Positions 8,632 through 18,286 of a stretch of 64,000 nucleotides of DNA are shown here, one piece after another (the first letter of the stretch is position 1; every line of letters begins with the position of its first letter). The position numbers and the translations under genes are program-made. The notes under the pieces were generated by a model, which saw nothing but the letters and a program-made list of their open reading frames with translations, was not told where the DNA came from and made no database searches. This DNA comes from Pirellulales bacterium (lineage in GTDB: Bacteria > Planctomycetota > Planctomycetia > Pirellulales > DATAWG01): positions 1-64,000 of the forward strand of contig DATAWG010000009.1 in the NCBI GenBank assembly GCA_036267355.1, written 5' to 3'.

Positions 8632-10101
8632 TCAGCTCAGAATCTGCTGAAGGACATGCGCTTCTTCGACGCCGGTAAGCCGCACGTCGAGTCCTTGTTG
8701 CCTGACTGCCAGCCGGGTGTGGTCGATGCCCAGGCAGTGCAAGATCGTGGCGTTGAGGTCGCGAATGTGCACCGGGTTTTCAACGATATTGTAGCTGAAA
8801 TCGTCGGTCGCGCCGTAGGCAGGACCTGGCTTGACGCCGCCGCCGGCCAACCAGATCGAAAAGCAGCGCGGATGATGATCGCGGCCGTAGTTGGTCGGAG
8901 TAAGCCTGCCCTGCGAGTAAACCGTTCGGCCAAATTCACCCCCCCAAACCACGAGCGTGTCGTCGAGCAACCCGCGCTGTTTGAGGTCTTTGACGAGGGC
9001 TGCCGAGGGCTGGTCGGTGTCGCGGCATTGTTTCGAGATATGATCCGGCAAATCGCCGTGCTGGTCCCACCCCATGTGATAGAGCTGCACGAATCGCACA
9101 TCGCGCTCGATCAAGCGCCGGGCCAGAAGGCAATTCCGCGCGTAGCTGCCGGGGCGGTGAACATCCGGTCCGTACATGTCCAAAATGTACTGTGGCTCGT
9201 GGGAAATATCGGTCAGATCGGGCACGGCTGTTTGCATGCGGAATGCAAGCTCATATTGCTCGACGCGGGTGAGCGTTTCCGGGTCGCCGCTCGAAGCGTA
9301 TTGATCGAGGTTGAGCGCCTTGATGTCGTCGAGCATCTGCCGCCGAGTCGAGCGGCTACACCCGGCTGGATTCGTAAGATATAAGACCGGCTCCTTGCCG
9401 CTGCGCATCTTTACGCCTTGATAACGAGACGGCAGGCAGCCGCTCCCCCACAGGCGATCGTAAAGCGGCTGATCCGAAAGCCCGCGCGACACCATCACGA
9501 TGAACGTCGGCAAGTCTTCGTTCAAAGTGCCAAGGCCATAGGCAACCCAGGCGCCCATGCTGGGCCGGCCCGCCAATTGCGATCCGGTCTGGCAAAACGT
9601 AACGGCCGGATCGTGATTGATCGCCTCGGTGTGCATCGAGCGGATGATTCGCAGATTGTCGGCTGCGCCGGCCGTGTGCGGCAAAAGCTCGCTTACCCAG
9701 TTCCCGTTCTGGCCATGCTGGGCAAACTTGAAAATCGAGGCGGCGATCGGGAAGCTTTTCTGGCCGGAAGTCATCCCCGTCAGTCGCTGCCCCATCCGCA
9801 CCTCGCTGGGCAGTTCCTGCCGCTGCCGGTCTCTGAGCTTCGGCTTATAGTCGAACAATTCAAGCTGCGAAGGAGCCCCGGCTTGAAAGAGATATACGAC
9901 TCGTTTGGCCGCCGGCCGCCCGCCGGATCGAAACATAGACCGTTCGATTCCATCCTCCGCGCCCATTGCGTGCGGCGGGAGGGCGCCCGCGGATAGCGAT
10001 CCCAACGCCGCGGTGCCCAAACACAGGCCCGACCGCTGCAGAAAAACTCGGCGATTGGTTCGCAGAGCGACGTCGAAGGGATTCATGCCGAACGGGTTCA
10101 T
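8632..10101 (-). CDS. DUF1501 domain secreted protein
   Basis: The ATG at 10101 has a good Shine-Dalgarno sequence (CGGAGAA) and gives a product of 489 residues. The N-terminus has a Tat-like signal, [20 protein letters not shown], followed by Ala-rich cleavage sequence. DUF1501 hallmarks follow: [66 protein letters not shown] and [20 protein letters not shown]. The family belongs to the alkaline-phosphatase/sulfatase-like superfamily and is massively expanded in planctomycetes, where it is found next to DUF1549/DUF1553 genes, as here (81 bases downstream of one). Activity in the extracytoplasmic degradation of complex carbon is suspected but not shown. Confidence 0.92.
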   Translation of the reverse strand: MNPFGMNPFDVALRTNRRVFLQRSGLCLGTAALGSLSAGALPPHAMGAEDGIERSMFRSGGRPAAKRVVYLFQAGAPSQLELFDYKPKLRDRQRQELPSEVRMGQRLTGMTSGQKSFPIAASIFKFAQHGQNGNWVSELLPHTAGAADNLRIIRSMHTEAINHDPAVTFCQTGSQLAGRPSMGAWVAYGLGTLNEDLPTFIVMVSRGLSDQPLYDRLWGSGCLPSRYQGVKMRSGKEPVLYLTNPAGCSRSTRRQMLDDIKALNLDQYASSGDPETLTRVEQYELAFRMQTAVPDLTDISHEPQYILDMYGPDVHRPGSYARNCLLARRLIERDVRFVQLYHMGWDQHGDLPDHISKQCRDTDQPSAALVKDLKQRGLLDDTLVVWGGEFGRTVYSQGRLTPTNYGRDHHPRCFSIWLAGGGVKPGPAYGATDDFSYNIVENPVHIRDLNATILHCLGIDHTRLAVRQQGLDVRLTGVEEAHVLQQILS

Positions 10102-10106
10102 ATCGG

Positions 10107-10113
10107 TTCTCCG
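10107..10113 (-). promoter_or_regulatory. ribosome-binding site deciding the DUF1501 start
   Basis: On the minus strand the sequence reads CGGAGAA, five bases before the ATG at 10101. It supports this start over an in-frame ATG 24 codons further upstream. Confidence 0.6.
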
Positions 10114-10182
10114 TGGACAACCATAAGCACGGCGGCCCGGCTCCCGGCGGCGAGCGCCTTGTCGCTCACGCAAGTCGAACCG

Positions 10183-13100
10183 CTAATGGTCGGTGATCGT
10201 TTCGTCGAGGTTCAACAGAATGCTGGCGATCGTCGCATAGGCCGCGAGGTCGATTTTGTCCAAATGGGAATCGGGAGAAAACTCCCCGACGCGCAAAAGC
10301 GTTTTCGCCGCGGCCGGATCTTTTCCGAACGCTTCGCGGTAGCGATCGTATGCCGCGGTTAGCCGCTCGACTTCTTTCGCCGCCGGCGCGCGACCGGTCG
10401 CGAGGCGAAATCCGTAGCGCAGGCGGGCGTCGATTTCTGTGCCGCCTTCCTGCATCATCCGCTGCGCCAGCGCTCGGGCGGCCTCGATATAGGTTTCGTC
10501 GTTCAACAGCGCGAGCGCCTGCAATGGCGTGTTGGTGGTCGAGCGTTTCGCGGTGCAGGATTCCCACGTTGGGGCATCGAACGTACTCGTCGTGGGATGC
10601 GGGACGGTCCGCTTGCGGTAAGTGTAAAGACTGCGGCGATGAAGGTTTTCGCCCGTGTCCTGCCGATAGGGGCCTTGGCCCGCGCCGCCCGCCAGTTCTT
10701 CCCACAGCCCCGCCGGTTGATAAGGCTTCACCGACGGGCCACCGATCTTCAGCGACAACAGGCCTGAGACCGCCAGTGCGTTGTCGCGAATCTGTTCGGC
10801 CGACAATCGATGTCGCGGCCCGCGGGCCAGCAGGCGATTTTCCGGATCGCGCTTCGCCAATTCGGCGGTAACGACCGACGATTGGCGATAGGTGGCGCTC
10901 GTGACGATCTCCTTTTCGAGGGCCTTGATATCCCAGCCAGAGCGGACCAACTCCGTCGCCAGCCAGTCGAGCAATTCCGGATTCGCAGGTGGTTCGCCTT
11001 GGGAGCCAAGATTATCGGGCGTCGTGACAAGCCCCGCGCCAAACAGCCGTCCCCAGATTCGATTTACTTCGACGCGTGCCACCAGCGGATTTGCCGGATC
11101 GACGAGCCAACGGGCCAATCCCAACCGATTGACCGGCGCGCCCTTGGGAAGTGGCGGCAAAAATTCAGGCACTCCCGGGTCGAGCGATCGGCTCGTATCC
11201 GGGGCGTCGTACTGCCCTCGCTTCAGAAGATAGGTCGGACGAGGTGTTTCCATTTCCTCGAGGACCATCACGGTGGGAATCGCCGCCTTGGAAAGATAGG
11301 CTTCTTTGTCGGCGCGAAGTTTGGCAAGAGCGTCTTGCCCTTTCGTTCGTGGAGTGTCGAGCGAGACCGACGCAAAATATTCCTTGAGAATCTTCTCGTG
11401 GACCGGATCCGTGCCGCCTGGCAATTTCACGGCAGCGGAAAGCGTCGATGCGATGAGAGTCCGGATTTCGTCGGACTTCAGGATTCGATCAAAGAATCCA
11501 AGATCGCCGAGCGCCCCTTTGTAAAACAGCGATGCCGATCGCGAGCCCAAACGGAAGGGCTGCGGAGTGGCAATGCTCGCGGTCAAAGCGTTTGCGACCA
11601 CCTCCAGCGAGGCTTGCCGCCCATCCAAATAAATCCTGATGCCCTGCGCCTTGCTCGATCCATCGTAGGTGATGCAAAGATGATTCCATTGCCCCATGCG
11701 GAGACGCTCTTTGGTCGCGACTTTAATGGCATTGTCGGGCCAATGATGGACCATGTGGAGTTCCAGGTGCCCATCGGCCAAGACAAGCGTGTCGAAACCA
11801 CGATTGGCGGACGAGTCGTCCATCTTGCTCCAGAGCGCCCCTGGACCATCGGGGCGAACCCAACAGCAAAGCGAAAACACGCCCTCGCGATTCAACGGAA
11901 TGGCTTCGCCGAGATCGACGTACGCCTTCGGCTCCCCGGGCAACTGCAATGCCTTGCCCAAAAGCCCATCGCTCCACGAGAGCTTGCTGCCGGCGAACCT
12001 TCCCAGAAGGACTTTGCCGTCCGGTTGATGCTCCTTACCGGTCGCGATCTGCAAATCTCCGCTTAGCGGCGCGCCGACAACGGCAACCGGTGACGGTTTC
12101 GACGGCGGCGTGTCGTGGATCGCTTTCCGCCACTTGGCGAATGCCCCGTCGTCGCCATTGTGTGCCGCGGCGACATCGCGTTCCGCCTTGGCAATCGCCA
12201 TGTCGAACTCGGCGATCCGTCGCTGCTGGTCCGGCTGGACGACGCGCACCATCGGCCCGGTGTTTCCACGCGTTTCGGAATAAAAACCGCGATCCTTGGT
12301 GCTATTGAAGAAGGCCAGGAAGCGGTAGAACTCGCGCTGGCTGATCGGATCGTATTTATGATCGTGGCATCGCGCGCAGCCCATCGTCAGCCCCAGCAGC
12401 ACTGCCGATGTTGTCTCGACGCGATCGATCATGTTTTCGATCCGCCATTCTTCCTCGATCGAGCCGGCCTCGGTAACCGAGCGGTTGTTGCGCAAAAACC
12501 CTGTCGCGATCCTTTGCGACACCGTCGCGTGAGGAAGCAGATCGCCGGCCAATTGTTCGACGACGAACTCGTCGTAGCGCATGTTGCCGTTGTAGGCCTG
12601 AATGACCCAATCGCGCCACGGCGACATATCGCGCGCAAAATCGTTCTGGTAGCCGTTCGTATCGGCGAACCGGGCTCCGTCGAGCCATTCCACCGCCATT
12701 CGCTCGCCGTAATGGGGCGAAGCAAGCAGCCGATCGACGACCTTCTCGTAGGCTTGGTCCGACGCATCGTTCAGGAAAGCGTCGATTTCCTCGAGCGTCG
12801 GCGGCAGCCCCGTCAGATCGAACGACAGCCGGCGAATCAGCGCCGCGCGGCTCGCCTCGGGCGACGGCTTGAGCCCTTCCGCGTCCAACCGCGCGCGGAC
12901 CAATCGGTCGATGGGACTGCGCGCCCAATGCGGATCTTTCAGCGCCGGCTCCGCGGGCCGCACGGGCGGAACGAACGCCCAATGCTTCTGCCACTCCGCT
13001 CCTTCGGCAATCCAGCGCCGCAGCAATTCGATTTCATCTTTCGATAGCGTCTTGCCCGATTTCTTGGGAGGCATCCGCTCGCTGGCGTCGTCGGCCGTGA

Positions 13101-13437
13101 TCCGGCGAATCAATTCGCTCGACTCCGGCTTGCCCGGCACGATCGGGTGTTCGCCCGAGTCGGCCATTCCTAAAGCGCTCTTCTGCTGATCGAGCCGGAA
13201 CCCACCTTTCCGGTCCGCCGCATCGGGCCCATGACAGCGAAAACACCTGTCGCTGAACAGTGGCCGAATCTCGTGGTCAAAATCGACCTTCGTGCCGGCC
13301 GGCGAGGCGGCGATGGGCGGCGCAGCTTCGACGGCAATCCTATTTCCGCCGACGGCCACGAAGAAGATCAGCGCGGCGACGCGCGGGCGCGAACGAAATA
13401 GCGGGGCGAGATATTTCAACATCACGAAAACTTTCAT
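10183..13437 (-). CDS. PSCyt1-DUF1549-LamG-DUF1553 planctomycete protein
   Basis: The 1,084-residue product has an N-terminal export signal (hydrophobic 19-31). A planctomycete cytochrome-like PSCyt1 domain follows with one CxxCH (Cys65, Cys68, His69, in FSDRCFRCHGPD). Next comes DUF1549 (WAFVPPVRP through WLDGARFADTNGYQNDF and CARCHDHKYDPIS, a second CxxCH). A LamG-like concanavalin domain occupies about residues 490-660 (VFSLCCWVRPDGPGALWSKM, LCITYDGSS, IRIYLDGRQ). DUF1553 is C-terminal (NRIWGRLFGAGLVTTPDNLG, SATYRQSS, TNTPLQALALLNDETYIEAA). It is first in a two-gene operon with the DUF1501 gene. It is probably a periplasmic haem protein with carbohydrate-binding potential; the reaction is unknown. 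Confidence 0.93.
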   Translation of the reverse strand: MKVFVMLKYLAPLFRSRPRVAALIFFVAVGGNRIAVEAAPPIAASPAGTKVDFDHEIRPLFSDRCFRCHGPDAADRKGGFRLDQQKSALGMADSGEHPIVPGKPESSELIRRITADDASERMPPKKSGKTLSKDEIELLRRWIAEGAEWQKHWAFVPPVRPAEPALKDPHWARSPIDRLVRARLDAEGLKPSPEASRAALIRRLSFDLTGLPPTLEEIDAFLNDASDQAYEKVVDRLLASPHYGERMAVEWLDGARFADTNGYQNDFARDMSPWRDWVIQAYNGNMRYDEFVVEQLAGDLLPHATVSQRIATGFLRNNRSVTEAGSIEEEWRIENMIDRVETTSAVLLGLTMGCARCHDHKYDPISQREFYRFLAFFNSTKDRGFYSETRGNTGPMVRVVQPDQQRRIAEFDMAIAKAERDVAAAHNGDDGAFAKWRKAIHDTPPSKPSPVAVVGAPLSGDLQIATGKEHQPDGKVLLGRFAGSKLSWSDGLLGKALQLPGEPKAYVDLGEAIPLNREGVFSLCCWVRPDGPGALWSKMDDSSANRGFDTLVLADGHLELHMVHHWPDNAIKVATKERLRMGQWNHLCITYDGSSKAQGIRIYLDGRQASLEVVANALTASIATPQPFRLGSRSASLFYKGALGDLGFFDRILKSDEIRTLIASTLSAAVKLPGGTDPVHEKILKEYFASVSLDTPRTKGQDALAKLRADKEAYLSKAAIPTVMVLEEMETPRPTYLLKRGQYDAPDTSRSLDPGVPEFLPPLPKGAPVNRLGLARWLVDPANPLVARVEVNRIWGRLFGAGLVTTPDNLGSQGEPPANPELLDWLATELVRSGWDIKALEKEIVTSATYRQSSVVTAELAKRDPENRLLARGPRHRLSAEQIRDNALAVSGLLSLKIGGPSVKPYQPAGLWEELAGGAGQGPYRQDTGENLHRRSLYTYRKRTVPHPTTSTFDAPTWESCTAKRSTTNTPLQALALLNDETYIEAARALAQRMMQEGGTEIDARLRYGFRLATGRAPAAKEVERLTAAYDRYREAFGKDPAAAKTLLRVGEFSPDSHLDKIDLAAYATIASILLNLDETITDH

Positions 13438-13617
13438 CTACCCAAAAACGGCGTGGGATGCCTGGCGGGAGGCAGATGTCAACCGGGGTCATTGTAGCCA
13501 GTGTAGCGCCTGGTTGGATACGGTCGAGGCGCCAATCGTCCGCGTTTTTGTGGTCGTGGACAATCCGGCTGGGCGGCCGTGGGCGGAAGCGGTCGAATCC
13601 GAATCAGGGGGGAATCC

Positions 13618-14284
13618 ATGATTCGTCCACAGTTCTACCACTTGGCGTGCGCTTCCTTATTATTTCTCGGCGGCAGGGCTTTGCTCGCCCAGGCTCCGGA
13701 GCCGACGCCCAACCCTGCCGAACAACGTCAGCAAGCAGCCACCACAGCTTTCTTAACAACACGCAGGTTACCGGAAGCGGATTGAATCAACTCGCGAATC
13801 TTCACGATCTCGTATCAATCGATTTAAGTGGCACAGCGCTGACGGATGCAGGTGCAAAGGGCCTCGCCTTCCTTACAAGCCTCACGGCGATCGATCTCAG
13901 CGACACCTCGATTTCCGATGCCGGCGTGAAGCAACTCTCGCATCTCAAGCAATTGTGGGCAGTGCGCCTTCAAGGCGCCAAGCTGACGGACGCCGGCCTG
14001 AAGGAGTTGACCACGCTCGTCAATATCACGGATCTTGACCTCCGCGATACCAAGGTAGGCTCGACGGCACGGGTGTGCGGGATACCGGATTGAAGCAGCT
14101 CGCCGCGCTGACGGACCTGTCGGTGCTTGGCCTCGACAATACGAAGGTCACGGACTACCGGCTGAAGGAACTCGTCGGTCTGAAGAATCTTTCCAAGCTC
14201 TTTCTCGACGGCACCCGAGTCACCGACGCCGGCATCAAAGAGCTGAAGGCAGCCTTGCCCGATTGTGCCATCAATCGGAAATAA
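13618..14284 (+). pseudogene. leucine-rich-repeat protein, broken by two frameshifts
   Basis: Three plus-strand frames each hold part of one protein. From the ATG at 13618, a signal peptide (YHLACASLLFLGGRALLAQA) leads into a frame that ends at 13785. From about 13746 a second frame carries regular repeats of the LxxLxxLxxLDLSxTxITDAGL type (LVSIDLSGTALTDAG, LTAIDLSDTSISDAG, LWAVRLQGAKLTDAG) and ends at 14093. From about 14075 a third frame continues with LSVLGLDNTKVTDYRL and LSKLFLDGTRVTDAGIKEL, ending at 14284. Such secreted 24-residue-repeat LRR proteins are common in planctomycetes. Two shifts in 670 bases suggest decay, though sequencing error cannot be excluded. Confidence 0.8.
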
Positions 14285-14533
14285 GACGCCGCCTCGAGAA
14301 ATTTTGTCTTCGCGGCATGCATCTGGCACAGCTACGGCAAAACTGGTTCAGCGCCGCCGCTATGGTTGCGTGTGGCGCCGCCAAAGGCCTAAACTGGCGC
14401 TTCTAGCGGGGCGAGTTTCCGAACTGTCGCACTTCCGAATCAGGAAAAGTCGTGAGGCATGTGCCGCCGAAGCGCATTGCCACCGGCTGCCATTTCCCGC
14501 TGGCGATAAAGAGCAGGAAAAAGGCCCGCGCTT

Positions 14534-15814
14534 ATGCGTGATCGGGATTGCAAAAGGCTACTGATCGTCGGCGCCAGTGCCCGATCGGCGGCGATGTCGG
14601 CGATTCGAAGCGGGTTCGAGCCTTGGGCGGCGGATCGATTCGGAGACATCGATCTCCGCGAATGCGCCGAATCGATTCAGCTTGCCGACTATCCGGCAGG
14701 CTTGCAACAAGCGACAGCAACCGCGCCGCCGGGTCCGTGGATGTATACCGGCGCGCTCGAGAACCAGCCGGAGTTGATCGATCGAATCAGCCAAGGGCGG
14801 ATGCTCTATGGTATCGGCGGCCAGGCGTTGCGAGCGGTCCGCGATCCGCTGCGCGTTGCTGCGGTGCTGCGAGATGCTGGATTAAATGCGCCGAGGTGCG
14901 CAGGCTCGGCCGCGGGTTTGCCGCGCGATGGTTCATGGCTCTGCAAGCCGCTCGCTTCGGCAGGCGGAAGCCGCATTCGCCCGTGGATCGACGGCCCTCC
15001 AACCTTCGGACTTGAGGCTCCGGCCTATTTCCAACAGCGCATCGAAGGCATGCCGGTCGGCGCGGTTTTTCTTGCCGCCGGGCGACGGGCACACCTCCTC
15101 GGCGTCACGCGGCAACTGATCGGGCTCGATTGGTGCGGATTGCCCGCCGACGCCGCGCATCGATTCCGCTATTGCGGATCGATCGGGCCATTGCGGTTGA
15201 ACTCGGCCACCGCGAATCGGTTCGCACGGATCGGGGATGTGCTCGCCGAGGCATTCGATTTGCGCGGCCTGTTCGGGGTCGATGCTATTGTCGCCGGCGG
15301 CGATTTGGCCGCTGGCCGTAGCGACGTGTGGCCGCTGGAAGTAAATCCGCGGTATACGGCCTCCGTCGAGGTTTTGGAACGCGCCCTCGGCATTCGATCA
15401 ATCGCTTTGCATGTCGCGGCCTTCGGTGGGTTACCGTGTGCCACTGGCTCCGCCAGTGTTTCTATGGGGGCCGATAGGCGGGCAGCAGCAGCGGCAGAAC
15501 CGGTAGCACACGGAGGGCTAGCTGATCGGTTGGATGATGCGCGTCCGTGCTGCGGCAAGGCGATTCTGTTTGCCTGCAGCGATATAATCGTTGGGCTGAA
15601 GTTTCCCGCATGCTGCGCGCGGCGGAATTCGAATTGCGCATGGCCGACGATGGCCGACATTCCAGCCGCTGGCTCATCGATAAGAGCCGGGCAGCCGGTC
15701 GTCACTGTGCTAGCAAGCGGGGCGAACGAAGCTGCGGTGCTCGCCAAGTTGAAGTCGTCAGCGGAGTTAGCGAGAGCTGAATTGGCTGGTACGGGAGCGT
15801 GTGCTGCGGGATAG
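14534..15814 (+). CDS. ATP-grasp domain protein carrying an inserted palindromic element
   Basis: The 426-residue product opens with a Rossmann-like segment (LLIVGASARSAAMSAIRSG). The ATP-grasp core follows: WLCKPLASAGGSRIRPW, AYFQQRIEGMPVGAVFLA, and the metal-binding DVWPLEVNPRYTASVEVLER. I recall similar planctomycete proteins resembling the tyramine-glutamate ligase MfnD, so it may ligate a carboxylate to an amine. No C1 or methanofuran genes are nearby. The C-terminal domain is interrupted after GGLPCATGSAS by low-complexity sequence encoded by an 80-bp repeat, then resumes at GKAILFACSD and continues with MADIPAAGSSIRAGQPVVTVLA. The reading frame stays open across the insert, so the gene may still work. 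Confidence 0.7.
   Translation: MRDRDCKRLLIVGASARSAAMSAIRSGFEPWAADRFGDIDLRECAESIQLADYPAGLQQATATAPPGPWMYTGALENQPELIDRISQGRMLYGIGGQALRAVRDPLRVAAVLRDAGLNAPRCAGSAAGLPRDGSWLCKPLASAGGSRIRPWIDGPPTFGLEAPAYFQQRIEGMPVGAVFLAAGRRAHLLGVTRQLIGLDWCGLPADAAHRFRYCGSIGPLRLNSATANRFARIGDVLAEAFDLRGLFGVDAIVAGGDLAAGRSDVWPLEVNPRYTASVEVLERALGIRSIALHVAAFGGLPCATGSASVSMGADRRAAAAAEPVAHGGLADRLDDARPCCGKAILFACSDIIVGLKFPACCARRNSNCAWPTMADIPAAGSSIRAGQPVVTVLASGANEAAVLAKLKSSAELARAELAGTGACAAG
15434..15513. repeat. family C element inside a coding region
   Basis: The 80-bp block begins ccgtgtgccactggctccgc and ends gtagcacacgg, so its ends are inverted (ccgtgtg / cacacgg). An internal hairpin, cactggc-tcc-gccagtg, lies at 15442-15458. 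The same core plus gtgtgcc flank occurs in spacers at 21696 and 61121. Here it lies inside the ATP-grasp gene and is translated. Confidence 0.65.
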
Positions 15815-15948
15815 GACGATTTTTTCAGCAAAATCGGCGGCGATAATGCCGAATTGCCGAACCTTTTGCACTCGCGCGTTACAATAGTGAGAGGGGCCAT
15901 GCGACGTTGCTCGCGGCGAATGAAAAAACGCGGAGGACAAGCCTAACC

Positions 15949-17406
15949 GTGACTGAAATGAAGCGGACCGAAAGTGTCGCCCAGGAAGCGGCGATACTGG
16001 TGGGAGTGTTGCTCGACCATCGCACCGCGGCCGAAGAGCCGCTCGACGAACTTGCCGGGCTTGCCGACACGGCCGGCGCCCGAGTCGTCGGGCGGATGAC
16101 GCAGCGGCGCGAAACGCCCGACGTGACCACCTATCTCGGCAAGGGGAAGCTGACCGAGCTGCAGGGCTTGGCAGCATCGACCGACGCCGACGTGGTCCTC
16201 TTCGACAACGATCTCTCCCCGGCTCAAATCCGCAATCTGGAACAAGCGCTGAGCATCAAGGTGCTCGACCGCACCGAATTGATCCTCGATATTTTCGCCG
16301 GCCGGGCGCAAACCTACGAATCGCGGCTCGCCGTGGAAATGGCGCAGTTGCAGTATTCTCTGCCGCGGCTGAAGCGGATGTGGACCCACTTGTCGCGATT
16401 GAAGATGGGCATCGGCATGCGCGGGCCGGGCGAAAAGCAATTGGAAGTCGACCGCCGATTGGTCGAAAAGCGAATTCACGATCTGGGCGCCGAGCTCAAG
16501 GGCATCCAACGCCGCAAGGAGCGCGAAGTCGCCGCGCGCCACGATCGCATGACGGTCTCGCTCGTCGGTTACACGAATGCCGGCAAGAGCACGCTCTTGA
16601 ATGTGCTCACCGGTTCCGACGTTCTGGCGGAAGATAAATTGTTCGCCACGCTCGACACTCGCACCCGCCGCTGGCAGTTGCCCGGCTGGGGGCCGGTGCT
16701 GCTGAGCGACACGGTGGGCTTCATTCGCGACCTGCCGCACCATTTGATCGCCAGCTTCAAGGCCACGCTGGAAGAAGCACGGCAAGCCGATTTGCTGTTG
16801 CACGTGGCCGATGCGTCGGACCCGGCGGCACTGGACCAGATCGCGGCCGTGTATGGCGTGCTCGAGGAGCTCGGCATCGAAGCGAAAGACACATTGCTGG
16901 TGCTAAATAAGATTGACGCGCTGGCGAACCGCAGCGCCGTCGACAGCATCCGCAGCCGTTATCCACATGCATTGCCGATCAGCGCTCGCCGCGGCACGGG
17001 CTTGCCGCAGTTGGCCGGTGAAGTAAGCGCGGCGTTGAGCCATAATTTCCTCGACGTCGATATCGAGACGGGCGTCGAAAACGGCCGATTGCAGGCCTAT
17101 GTCGCCGCACATGGCGAAGTGCTCTCCAAGCAATACCAAGACAGCCGCGTGGTGATCCACTGCCGGATCTCCCAAAATCATCTTGGCCGAATCCACGAAG
17201 AAGCGACGGTCGTCCGACCGCACGACGTAGGGGCGAGGGACGAGGGGCGAGGGGCGAATGAGATGCGAACGACCGATGCCGATGGCCATCTACACCGCTC
17301 GCCCGCCGAGAACAATGGCACGGTGGGCAACATCGCCAAAGCCGCCGAATCGAACGGTCACGCCGAAACGGCCACTCCAAAAAGCAAAAAGCCACGCCGA
17401 GATTAG
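15949..17406 (+). CDS. hflX: GTPase HflX
   Basis: The GTG at 15949 follows a GGAGGA sequence by 11 bases; an ATG three codons later is an alternative. The N-terminal HflX domain is clear (ELAGLADTAGARVVGRMTQ, TYLGKGKLTELQGLA, LFDNDLSPAQIRNLEQAL, VLDRTELILDIFAGRA). The coiled linker GIGMRGPGEKQLEVDRRLV follows, then the G domain with G1 GYTNAGKSTLLN, G3 DTVGFIRDLPHHL and G4 NKID. HflX binds the 50S subunit and rescues or splits stalled or heat-damaged ribosomes. The C-terminal tail of about 60 residues after VVRPHDV is not conserved in family members I know and is partly encoded by GA-rich repeats. Confidence 0.95.
   Translation: MTEMKRTESVAQEAAILVGVLLDHRTAAEEPLDELAGLADTAGARVVGRMTQRRETPDVTTYLGKGKLTELQGLAASTDADVVLFDNDLSPAQIRNLEQALSIKVLDRTELILDIFAGRAQTYESRLAVEMAQLQYSLPRLKRMWTHLSRLKMGIGMRGPGEKQLEVDRRLVEKRIHDLGAELKGIQRRKEREVAARHDRMTVSLVGYTNAGKSTLLNVLTGSDVLAEDKLFATLDTRTRRWQLPGWGPVLLSDTVGFIRDLPHHLIASFKATLEEARQADLLLHVADASDPAALDQIAAVYGVLEELGIEAKDTLLVLNKIDALANRSAVDSIRSRYPHALPISARRGTGLPQLAGEVSAALSHNFLDVDIETGVENGRLQAYVAAHGEVLSKQYQDSRVVIHCRISQNHLGRIHEEATVVRPHDVGARDEGRGANEMRTTDADGHLHRSPAENNGTVGNIAKAAESNGHAETATPKSKKPRRD
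17230..17257. repeat. GA-rich 7-bp tandem repeat inside the hflX 3' end
   Basis: Repeated gggcgag / gggacga units lie within codons of the HflX tail. Their complement recurs in the spacer after the gene (17428-17463), so the two tracts could pair across the end of hflX. Confidence 0.5.
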
Positions 17407-17427
17407 CAACCGCTCGTCGCCCCGTTG

Positions 17428-17463
17428 CCTCGTCCCTCGTCCCTCGTCCCTCGTCCCTCTTCC
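17428..17463. repeat. ctcgtcc tandem repeat between hflX and the SDR gene
   Basis: About five consecutive 7-bp units (ctcgtcc) end just before the ATG of the SDR gene at 17466, where a ribosome-binding site would be expected. The tract is complementary to the repeat inside the end of hflX. Confidence 0.6.
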
Positions 17464-17465
17464 CC

Positions 17466-18251
17466 ATGCCCTACCGCACCATCGCTGGAATGCGATCGCT
17501 CGTGACCGGCGCCTCGGGCGGGATCGGGCGGGCGATTGCCGTCGAGCTTGCCCGGCAAGGATCCAAAGTCGTGCTGCTTGCGCGGCGCGAAGATGCGCTT
17601 GCCGCGGTGGCCGAAGAGATTCGCAAGGCCGGCGGAGCTGCGGAATGCGTCGCCGGCGATGTTACCGATCCGGCGGTGCGGCGAGCGGCGTTGGATCGGG
17701 CGGCCGAGAAATTCGGCGGCCTCGATGGGCTGGTGAACAACGCCGGAATCGGCGCCACCGGCCGGTTCGACATGGCTCAGCCCGAGCGGCTGCGAAAAAT
17801 CTTCGAAGTGAATTTCTTCGCCGCCGCCGAGCTTACGCGCGAGGCGCTGCCGCTGTTGCGGCAAGGTCGTCGGCCGATCGTGGTCAACATTGCTTCGGTG
17901 CTAGGCCATCGCGGCGCCCCGCAGATGAGCGAATATAGCGCGAGCAAATTCGCCCTGCGCGGCTTGAGCCAGGCCCTGCGAACGGAATTGCGGCCCGTGG
18001 GAATCGACCTGTTGGTCGTCAGCCCGGGAACGACCGAGACGGAATTTTTTGGCAACGTCGTCGACGGCGACGGCAAAACCCGCTGGCCGCGCTGGGGAGC
18101 CGTTTCATCGGCAGCGGTCGCCCGCGCCACAGTTCGGGCCATGCGCCACAAACGGCACGAGATCATCCCCAACCTTCCCGGCTGGTTCTTGACCTTCGTC
18201 AATCGCCTCTTCCCGCGATTGATCGACGAAGCGATGACTCGTTACGGCTGA
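17466..18251 (+). CDS. short-chain dehydrogenase/reductase (SDR)
   Basis: This is a classical SDR of 261 residues: cofactor motif TGASGGIG at 14-21, NNAG in GLVNNAGIGATG, a catalytic Ser in VVNIASVLGHRG, and the catalytic Tyr157-x3-Lys161 in EYSASKFALRG. The basic/acidic pattern after the first strands (LARREDAL) suggests NADP(H). The substrate cannot be inferred. It lies 59 bases after hflX with no visible Shine-Dalgarno sequence, because a tandem repeat fills that position. Two strong hairpins follow the stop codon. Confidence 0.9.
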   Translation: MPYRTIAGMRSLVTGASGGIGRAIAVELARQGSKVVLLARREDALAAVAEEIRKAGGAAECVAGDVTDPAVRRAALDRAAEKFGGLDGLVNNAGIGATGRFDMAQPERLRKIFEVNFFAAAELTREALPLLRQGRRPIVVNIASVLGHRGAPQMSEYSASKFALRGLSQALRTELRPVGIDLLVVSPGTTETEFFGNVVDGDGKTRWPRWGAVSSAAVARATVRAMRHKRHEIIPNLPGWFLTFVNRLFPRLIDEAMTRYG

Positions 18252-18286
18252 ACTACTGGCTGGCGTCGGCCGCGTCGTGGCGAATT

